A stretch of DNA of 11,391 bases, taken from positions 1-11,391 of the forward strand of contig DAOUYN010000010.1 of NCBI GenBank assembly GCA_030666075.1, read 5' to 3'. The stretch comes from Actinomycetes bacterium. Its GTDB lineage: Bacteria > Actinomycetota > Aquicultoria > CAJVYJ01 > JAUVQD01. The position numbers and the translations under genes are program-made. The notes below the pieces were generated by a model. That model did no database searches. It was not told the origin of the DNA and worked only from the letters and a program-made list of their open reading frames with translations. This document shows, one piece after another, positions 6,563 through 11,391 of the stretch; position 1 is the first letter of the stretch, and the number at the start of each line of letters is the position of its first letter.

Positions 6563-8675
6563 CGACTACTCCTCGCTTTCTTGCGGGCTTCTCTGGGTCT
6601 GGATACTCTATTCTTGAATGGTACATCGTTGTCAGGGTCTGCGCATACCCTACCGTGACTGTTTCAAGGTCTCCGAGGGTCAATCTGCATTCGTCCAGCT
6701 GCCCGTCGTACATCCGTTCTTTGATGATCTTCCTGACGAGCTGTTCGATACGATTGTGTGTTGGTTTGGTCAACGCCCGTACGGCCGCCTCAACCGCGTC
6801 CGCCAGCATTATTAAGGCCGCTTCTTTTGATTTCGGTTTCTCTCCCGGGTAACGATACTGGTCCTCGGCCACATCCGCGTGCTTGGCGCTCTCCTTAGCC
6901 CGACTGTAGAAGTAGCTGACAAGAGTAGTCCCGTGGTGCTGGGCGATAATATCTACGACCTCTTTGGGGAGTCGGTGCTTCTTGGCCAACTCGACCCCCT
7001 CCTTGACGTGAGCCGAGATTATCAAATAGCTCAAATTAGGCTGCGTTTTATCGTGCGGGTTTTCGCCATACTGGTTCTCGACAAAAAAGAACGGGCGACG
7101 GATCTTGCCGATATCGTGATAGTACGCGCCGGCCCTTGCCAGCAGCGGGTTCGCGCCCACCTGGGGGGCCACGCTCTCGACCAAGTTCCCGGTCATTATG
7201 CTGTGATTATATGTGCCGGGAGCATTGACCATCAGCTCCTTGAGGAGCGGCTGCGTTGGATTGGCAAGTTCCAATAACTTCATGTCGGTCGTTATATTGA
7301 ATGCATACTCAAGGAACTGGAGGGTCCCAATGGTCAAGACGATGGCGCCGAACCCGCCCAGAGCGCCCCAGCCGCCGTTAACGAGCAGGTTGACGCCTGT
7401 CTCGTTCTCCATAAGCCCGACGACGAGCGCTACCGATCCCGAAGCCAAGACGAGCCACAGACCTGCCCGGGTCAGATCGGAGCGGTGGGAGATGTTGCTG
7501 GTCATGTAGACCGCAAAGAGCCCGATCACAAAAGCAAAAACCCAATACTGAGAATCACTGACGATTATCCCGGTGACGATCGACGTGGTCACAGCCATCA
7601 TGATCCCCGCTGTCCGCCGGACCAGGATCGTCGTCAGCATAGCTGCCGCGGCCGCCGGAATCAGGAAGGGTGGAAACATCGGCGACAACCCCTTCGCTGT
7701 CGCGGAAACGGTGGCTAGAACGACAAACAATAAGAGCAAAAGACGGTTATCCCGATAGACGCGTGGCTGGAATTCGCGCAAGTATACGAGACCAAGGATG
7801 ACCAGAACGAAAGCTATCAGCGCCTGCCCGAGCGTCTTTTGCCAGGTCCGGCCCATCAATTGGTTGGTCAAGCCCAGTTCGTCCAGGATCTGCGCCTCGA
7901 CAGGCGTGACGATCTCCCCTTCGGTGACTATCGTCTCCCCCGCCAACTTGGTCACTGTGACCGGTTCGACTTGATCGACGGCCGAACGGATGCGGTCGTT
8001 CGTCTCTTCCTTATCGACCACGTTGTTGACGCGCAAAGCACCCGCCGCCAGCTCGCCCACGAGCCGCCCGGCGCGCGGGTCCTCCATGACCTGACCGCGT
8101 CGGAGGGCCTCGTCACGCTTGCCGTCGATCTCTTGCGCGGATATCTTCTCCGCCATGAAAGTAGCGGTTATCTCGTTCGTCTGCGACCTAAGCGTTTTGA
8201 TCCGCTCGGCGCTCAGCGAGACCATCCAATCGAGATCGCTCTCCAGGTCCGCGCTGGGCAAGATCGTCCTGACCGTATCGGCCAGGGCTGTCTCTGAGGC
8301 GTCCTTGTTGTTCAGGGCTTGCGTTAATCGCAAAAAGAAAGCGTTGACCTCGGCCCGCGCTTTCGTGGCCCGTGTCTCATCGAAGACCCGGACCGCCTCG
8401 ACCTGATCGGCCGCATCGCGTCGCAACTCCTGGGTCCTCTCCTCATCGACCACCTCGATAGAGCGCGGCGCCTTCACGGTAGCCGGGCTCGGTTTACTTA
8501 TCTCGAGGCCGCTGATGGCAGTGGGCGAGAAATCCACCGCCAAAAGTATGAATAAAACGGCAAAGACACCGACACCGATAAGCACCCGCTGCAGAAGCCA
8601 ATTATCCGCCGTGCCGACTTTTTGGACTATCCGGTTTATGAGCTTCGCTTCGCCTGAGCGGGATTTCTTAGCCAC
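6528..8675 (-). CDS. pgpH: 7TM-HD family c-di-AMP phosphodiesterase, PgpH-like
   Basis: PgpH-type proteins hydrolyse cyclic di-AMP at the membrane. From the GTG at 8675 the protein is 715 residues. It has one N-terminal helix (about 29-47), a large extracytoplasmic 7TMR-HDED region (about 48-278), a seven-helix membrane block (about 280-458), then a cytoplasmic HD domain. HD residues visible are His491 (TYNHS), His520-Asp521 (AYYHDIGK), His556 (ISAHVKEG), His580-His581 (AQHHGT) and Asp626 (MLADAVEAAVRA). EYAFNITTDMKLLELANP (456-473) is the family hallmark linking membrane and HD parts. I chose the GTG one base after the phoH TAA, with AGGG at 8685-8688; the frame is open to 8750, but that stretch lies inside phoH and is basic and non-conserved. 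It overlaps ybeY by 35 bases. Order phoH-pgpH-ybeY is the classic Gram-positive arrangement. Confidence 0.93.
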   Translation of the reverse strand: MAKKSRSGEAKLINRIVQKVGTADNWLLQRVLIGVGVFAVLFILLAVDFSPTAISGLEISKPSPATVKAPRSIEVVDEERTQELRRDAADQVEAVRVFDETRATKARAEVNAFFLRLTQALNNKDASETALADTVRTILPSADLESDLDWMVSLSAERIKTLRSQTNEITATFMAEKISAQEIDGKRDEALRRGQVMEDPRAGRLVGELAAGALRVNNVVDKEETNDRIRSAVDQVEPVTVTKLAGETIVTEGEIVTPVEAQILDELGLTNQLMGRTWQKTLGQALIAFVLVILGLVYLREFQPRVYRDNRLLLLLFVVLATVSATAKGLSPMFPPFLIPAAAAAMLTTILVRRTAGIMMAVTTSIVTGIIVSDSQYWVFAFVIGLFAVYMTSNISHRSDLTRAGLWLVLASGSVALVVGLMENETGVNLLVNGGWGALGGFGAIVLTIGTLQFLEYAFNITTDMKLLELANPTQPLLKELMVNAPGTYNHSIMTGNLVESVAPQVGANPLLARAGAYYHDIGKIRRPFFFVENQYGENPHDKTQPNLSYLIISAHVKEGVELAKKHRLPKEVVDIIAQHHGTTLVSYFYSRAKESAKHADVAEDQYRYPGEKPKSKEAALIMLADAVEAAVRALTKPTHNRIEQLVRKIIKERMYDGQLDECRLTLGDLETVTVGYAQTLTTMYHSRIEYPDPEKPARKRGVVVGHFGDQPIGS
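6569..6574 (-). promoter_or_regulatory. Ribosome binding site (GAGGAG) for ybeY
   Basis: GAGGAG on the minus strand lies six bases before the TTG at 6560-6562 and inside the end of pgpH. It fixes TTG as the ybeY start; a later in-frame GTG five codons on (V5) would remove part of the first beta strand and lacks such a site. Confidence 0.65.
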
Positions 8676-8676
8676 T

Positions 8677-9651
8677 TTACGTTTCCCTATCGTCTTCAAA
8701 CCGCGTATATGCCTCGACGATCTTTTGCACCAGTTTGTGGCGGATGACATCTTTGGCCCCGAGGTGCACGAAGGCCAGATCGTCGATGCCGGTCAGTATT
8801 TTCTCTGTAACCAACAATCCTGAGCGCCGGCCATGGGGAAGGTCGATCTGCGTGACGTCTCCAGTGATCACGACTTTCGAATTGAAACCGAGGCGCGTCA
8901 GAAACATCTTCATCTGCTCCGGAGAAGTATTTTGAGCCTCGTCGAGGATTATGAAGGAGTCATTCAAAGTCCGCCCGCGCATAAAGGCCAGTGGGGCCAC
9001 CTCGATCGTCCCGCGGTCCATGAGCTCCTGAAACTGTTCGGGATCCATCATATCGAAAAGCGCGTCATACAAAGGCTTCAAGTAAGGGTCGACCTTTTCA
9101 AAAAGCGTCCCCGGGAGATAGCCAAGCTTCTCTCCCGCCTCCACCGCCGGCCGAGTCAATATAATCCGGCTGACCAGCTTCTTCTTTAACGCCTGCACGG
9201 CCATGGCCATCGCCAGGTACGTCTTGCCGGTCCCCGCCGGTCCGATGGAAAAAGTGGCGGTCTTGGCCCGGACAGTATCAATATATCTTTTCTGCCCAGG
9301 GGTTTTCGGACGAATAGTCTTGCCTCGATGGACCAGGATCACGTCCCTGGCCAGCGTCGTCGGGGAAACAGTCTCGGTGCCGCGAACGAGGTCGATCGCT
9401 TGAACCACCTCTTCCTTTCTCAGCGGTTCGCCGCCCGTCACAATCCCGAGCAGCTCACTAAAGACCTTCTCGACCTTATCGGTCTCCGCCTCGTCCCCAT
9501 GGATGGTTATCTCATTGCCGCGGACCCGTATATCAGTCTTGAATTCGGATTCTATGACTTTAAGTAGTTCATCACGGTGGCCCAGGAGGTCGACCATCGC
9601 CTCTTGACCCGGGATTACCAGCTTGATCTCTTTGGTTCCGGCCTCATGCAA
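8677..9651 (-). CDS. phoH: PhoH-like ATPase (PhoH/YbeZ family)
   Basis: A cytoplasmic P-loop ATPase of 324 residues in the PhoH (YbeZ) group, encoded next to ybeY and implicated in RNA metabolism; its exact role is still unsettled. An N-terminal domain with a KH-like look (about 30-70, LLKVIESEFKTDIRVRGNEI) precedes the ATPase core. Walker A is GPAGTGKT (137-144), then TRPAVEAGEKLGYLPG (166-181), Walker B FIILDEAQN (233-241) and TGDVTQIDLP (263-272). The start is TTG at 9651; no ATG or GTG is in frame between the upstream stop and there, and GGGAG about 11 bases before is a weak ribosome binding site. It is preceded by the only intergenic gap of note, which carries a promoter. The stop is one base before pgpH. 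Confidence 0.95.
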   Translation of the reverse strand: MHEAGTKEIKLVIPGQEAMVDLLGHRDELLKVIESEFKTDIRVRGNEITIHGDEAETDKVEKVFSELLGIVTGGEPLRKEEVVQAIDLVRGTETVSPTTLARDVILVHRGKTIRPKTPGQKRYIDTVRAKTATFSIGPAGTGKTYLAMAMAVQALKKKLVSRIILTRPAVEAGEKLGYLPGTLFEKVDPYLKPLYDALFDMMDPEQFQELMDRGTIEVAPLAFMRGRTLNDSFIILDEAQNTSPEQMKMFLTRLGFNSKVVITGDVTQIDLPHGRRSGLLVTEKILTGIDDLAFVHLGAKDVIRHKLVQKIVEAYTRFEDDRET

Positions 9652-9685
9652 AAACGCGTCGTCTCCCGATAATAATGATGGAAAA

Positions 9686-9694
9686 ATTATACCA
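9686..9694 (-). promoter_or_regulatory. Extended -10 promoter for the phoH operon
   Basis: On the minus strand the gap between yqeY and phoH reads TGGTATAAT: a consensus -10 hexamer (TATAAT, 9686-9691) preceded by the TGn extension. No good -35 is visible; the best match at a usable distance is about 3 of 6 (GTGAAC). Extended -10 promoters tolerate this. Initiation would fall near 9679, giving a leader of roughly 28 bases before the phoH TTG. The local AT-richness stands out in an otherwise GC-rich window. Confidence 0.65.
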
Positions 9695-9716
9695 TACGAA
9701 GGACCGGTTCACGGGC

Positions 9717-10166
9717 TCAACCGCCCCCTAGCTTGGCTTTGACGAGGCCGCTGACGACAGTCCCGTCGGCGCGCCCTTTGACCTTGGGCATCAGGAGCCC
9801 CATGACCTTGCCGATCTCTTTTACGCTCTGGGCCCCGGCTGCGGCGATCGCCTCATCCACGAGTGCCTCCACCTCAGCGGCACTCAACTGTTCCGGCAAG
9901 TAATCTTCGAGAATCGCTGCCTCCCGGCCCTCTTTCTCGGCCAGCTCCGGTCGATTCCCTTCTTCGTACAACACTATTGATTCGCGGCGCTTCTTCAGCT
10001 CGCGGGTGAGCACCCCGGTCACCTCGTCCTCATTGAGCGCTTCCCCTTTTTGTATTTCAGCGTTCTTGATCTCCGAGCGCATCAATCTTATGGTCGACAA
10101 CTTAAGCTTATCCTTGCTCTTCATGGCAGCCTTCATGTCGGCGGCCAATCGCTCTTTAGTCCCCAT
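9717..10166 (-). CDS. yqeY: GatB/YqeY domain-containing protein
   Basis: A 149-residue cytoplasmic protein that is entirely one GatB/YqeY domain, related to the C-terminal tRNA-binding tail of amidotransferase subunit GatB. Family hallmarks are the opening KERLAADMKAAMKSKDKLKLSTIRLMRSEIKNAEIQ (4-39), then RRESIVLYEEGNRPELAEKEGREAAILEDYLPEQLS (61-96) and the C-terminal IGKVMGLLMPKVKGRADGTVVSGLVKAKL. Standalone YqeY proteins have been proposed to act in tRNA-related processes, but their reaction is not established. The ATG at 10166 is six bases after the dnaJ TAG, and AGG overlapping that stop is a plausible ribosome binding site. A 65-base gap separates it from phoH. Members of this family are often found upstream of phoH in Gram-positives. 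Confidence 0.93.
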   Translation of the reverse strand: MGTKERLAADMKAAMKSKDKLKLSTIRLMRSEIKNAEIQKGEALNEDEVTGVLTRELKKRRESIVLYEEGNRPELAEKEGREAAILEDYLPEQLSAAEVEALVDEAIAAAGAQSVKEIGKVMGLLMPKVKGRADGTVVSGLVKAKLGGG

Positions 10167-10172
10167 ATCTAC

Positions 10173-11303
10173 CTACTTTCCGAACGCTTCTTTGATGCGT
10201 CCGATAATCCCCACGTGCTCGGCATCGTGCTCATCGTATTCGGACAACTCAGTCAAGAGCCGTCGTTGCTCGTCGTTCAGACGCTTGGGCGTCTTCACTG
10301 TTATATTGATTACCTGATCACCCCGACCCCGCTGGTTCAAGTGCGGGATCCCCTGGCCTCGGAGTCGAAATTCCCGACCGGCCTGGGTCCCGGCCGGTAC
10401 CGTCAGGATCTCTTCGCCGTCCAGTGTAGCAACAGACAACTCGGCCCCTAAGGCCGCCTGACTGAAGCTGATGGGGACGTCCACCAACACATCGGCGCCC
10501 GAGCGTTCGAAAACCTTGTGCGGCTTAACGTGGATGTCGACATAAAGCGACCCGGCCGGACCGCCGCGACGGCCTGCCCCGCCGTACCCGGACAGCTTCA
10601 GCTGGACACCGTCGGGTACGCCGGCCGGTACTTTGATATCCACTTTTTCGTTGCTGGTATGCCGTCCTTCACCATGGCAAGTCTTACATGGATTAGTGAT
10701 GACTCGCCCGGTCCCGCCACAATTTGTACATGGGGCCGTTCTCGAGAAATTACCGAGTATCGTCGATTGGGTCACCGATACCATGCCTTGTACCCCACAG
10801 CACACGCACACCGACGGCTCCCTCCCCACTTCACCGCCAGAGCCGTGACAATCATCACAGACGACCGGACGCGAGATATTCAGTTCGCGCTCGACACCGA
10901 AGGCGGCTTCCTTAAAAGTCAGCGTCATCGAGGCTGCTAGATCGGGCCCTGCTTCACCTGCCGAGCGCCGCCCCGAACGACCGCCTCCAAAACCATCGAA
11001 AAAGACGTCGAAAATATCCTCGAATCCAAAGCCTTGCCCTCCGAAACCCTGGCCAAAACCACCGGGTCCGCCGGGGCCGCCTGGGCCGCGGGCATGACCG
11101 AATTGATCATATGCGCGCCGCTTCTGGGGGTCCTTGAGGGCCTCATAAGCCTCTCCGACCTCCTTGAACTTGGTTTCCGCTTCATCGTCATGTTTGTTGA
11201 CATCGGGGTGGTGCTCTCGGGCGAGCCGACGATACGCCTTTTTGATCTCAGCGTCCGTCGCCGACCGCGACACTCCCAATACCTCGTAGTAATCTCGCTT
11301 CAC
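10173..11303 (-). CDS. dnaJ: Chaperone DnaJ (type I Hsp40)
   Basis: DnaJ is the co-chaperone that stimulates DnaK ATPase and delivers unfolded substrates. The protein is 376 residues with complete type I layout: J domain (1-70) with HPD at 32-34; Gly/Phe-rich linker (about 72-108) starting with tandem GGP units; zinc domain with cysteine pairs Cys149/152, 166/169, 192/195 and 206/209; substrate-binding C-terminal domains (about 218-340). Three zinc repeats fit CxxCxGxG, but the second reads CVCCGVQG: its middle glycine is valine and there is an extra Cys168. The start is GTG at 11303 with AGGTGA at 11308-11313. It lies eight bases after hrcA without grpE or dnaK, the actinobacterial dnaJ2 arrangement, so it is probably under HrcA control, although the CIRCE operator would be outside the window. 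Confidence 0.96.
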   Translation of the reverse strand: MKRDYYEVLGVSRSATDAEIKKAYRRLAREHHPDVNKHDDEAETKFKEVGEAYEALKDPQKRRAYDQFGHARGPGGPGGPGGFGQGFGGQGFGFEDIFDVFFDGFGGGRSGRRSAGEAGPDLAASMTLTFKEAAFGVERELNISRPVVCDDCHGSGGEVGREPSVCVCCGVQGMVSVTQSTILGNFSRTAPCTNCGGTGRVITNPCKTCHGEGRHTSNEKVDIKVPAGVPDGVQLKLSGYGGAGRRGGPAGSLYVDIHVKPHKVFERSGADVLVDVPISFSQAALGAELSVATLDGEEILTVPAGTQAGREFRLRGQGIPHLNQRGRGDQVINITVKTPKRLNDEQRRLLTELSEYDEHDAEHVGIIGRIKEAFGK

Positions 11304-11307
11304 TCAG

Positions 11308-11313
11308 TCACCT
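11308..11313 (-). promoter_or_regulatory. Ribosome binding site (AGGTGA) for dnaJ
   Basis: AGGTGA on the minus strand lies four bases before the GTG at 11301-11303 and overlaps the hrcA TAG. It supports the GTG start, from which [12 protein letters not shown] follows at once, as in other DnaJ proteins. Confidence 0.65.
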
Positions 11314-11391
11314 AACTCTCAAGCTCACCTAAAGCTTTACCTAGCTTCTCCGCGATCTGGCTGACCGCCGTTATCGCTCGTCTGTAATCCA
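11312..11391 (-). CDS. hrcA: Heat-inducible transcription repressor HrcA, C-terminal fragment
   Basis: Only the last 25 codons and the TAG (11312-11314) are in the window; the frame begins at 11389 and the rest lies beyond the edge. The fragment starts DYRRAITAVSQIAEKLG and ends in GELES. HrcA proteins characteristically end with a (M)DY-x-R/K-A/V-I segment followed by a short amphipathic helix, and hrcA directly upstream of dnaJ is a known arrangement. HrcA represses heat-shock operons by binding the CIRCE inverted repeat. The assignment rests on a short tail plus position, so it is good but not certain. Confidence 0.75.
   Translation of the reverse strand, partial: DYRRAITAVSQIAEKLGKALGELES

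Noticed and set aside
7839..8297. A 152-codon plus-strand open frame opposite pgpH
   Set aside because: Antisense to the extracytoplasmic region of a clearly coding gene, with no family resemblance and no promoter or ribosome binding site that I can see.
8676..8750. 25-residue N-terminal extension of pgpH
   Set aside because: It overlaps the conserved end of PhoH; the GTG at 8675 with AGGG upstream follows the phoH stop by one base.
9701..9710. Near-palindrome GAACCGGTCC upstream of the phoH promoter as an operator
   Set aside because: It is short, imperfect in one arm, and occurs once. It lies in the spacer upstream of the -10, but there is nothing to tie it to a regulator.
9652..9716. Rho-independent terminator between yqeY and phoH
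   Set aside because: There is a T-run after the -10 (TTTTT) but no stable GC hairpin in front of it.
11028..11090. GC-rich tandem GGP-coding repeat as a separate DNA repeat element
   Set aside because: It is the Gly/Phe-rich linker of DnaJ, a normal protein feature of type I Hsp40s.

Overview
The window is a compact, fully minus-strand bacterial gene cluster with no gene-free stretch longer than 65 bases. Read in the direction of transcription (high to low coordinates) it holds: the last 25 codons of hrcA, then dnaJ, a GatB/YqeY-domain gene, phoH, a 7TM-HD c-di-AMP phosphodiesterase (pgpH), ybeY, a fused DgkA-PAP2 lipid kinase/phosphatase, a CNNM/CBS-pair/CorC-HlyC membrane protein, cdd, a GNAT acetyltransferase, era, deoC, recO, and a zincin-like DUF2342 metalloprotease that runs off the low-coordinate edge. 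I see no RNA genes, mobile elements, CRISPR arrays or phage genes.

Organism. The sequence is moderately GC-rich. Only 5 of the 13 visible start codons are ATG (5 GTG, 3 TTG). The phoH-pgpH-ybeY-dgkA-cdd-era-recO order is the one known from Gram-positive bacteria. Two features point to Actinomycetota, probably a deep lineage rather than a classic high-GC one: hrcA sits directly next to dnaJ with no grpE/dnaK between them, and a DUF2342 (F420-associated zincin) gene is present. This placement is an inference.

Layout. (1) 9717-11391: heat-shock end of the hrcA-dnaJ operon, with yqeY 6 bases behind dnaJ. prmA and rsmE, which often follow dnaJ, are absent. (2) 9652-9716: the only real intergenic gap. 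It carries a near-perfect extended -10 promoter (TGG then TATAAT) just ahead of phoH, so the downstream block can be transcribed without the heat-shock promoter. (3) 5420-9651: phoH, pgpH, ybeY and dgkA-PAP2, covering RNA/ribosome maturation, c-di-AMP turnover and undecaprenyl lipid recycling. (4) 3265-5409: CBS-pair transporter-like protein, cytidine deaminase and acetyltransferase. (5) 1-3278: Era GTPase, deoxyribose-phosphate aldolase, RecO and the metalloprotease.

From phoH to the window edge every junction is an overlap or a gap of at most 10 bases, many of the TGATG, GTGA or ATGA type, so the block is very probably one translationally coupled operon. YbeY and Era both act on 16S rRNA/30S maturation, and PhoH commonly sits next to YbeY. 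cdd and deoC share pyrimidine-deoxyribonucleoside salvage. The region is mostly conserved housekeeping. Its less ordinary elements are the DgkA-PAP2 fusion with a non-canonical catalytic position, the degenerate second zinc motif in DnaJ, the DUF2342 gene coupled to recO, and the cdd/GNAT/era/deoC interleaving.
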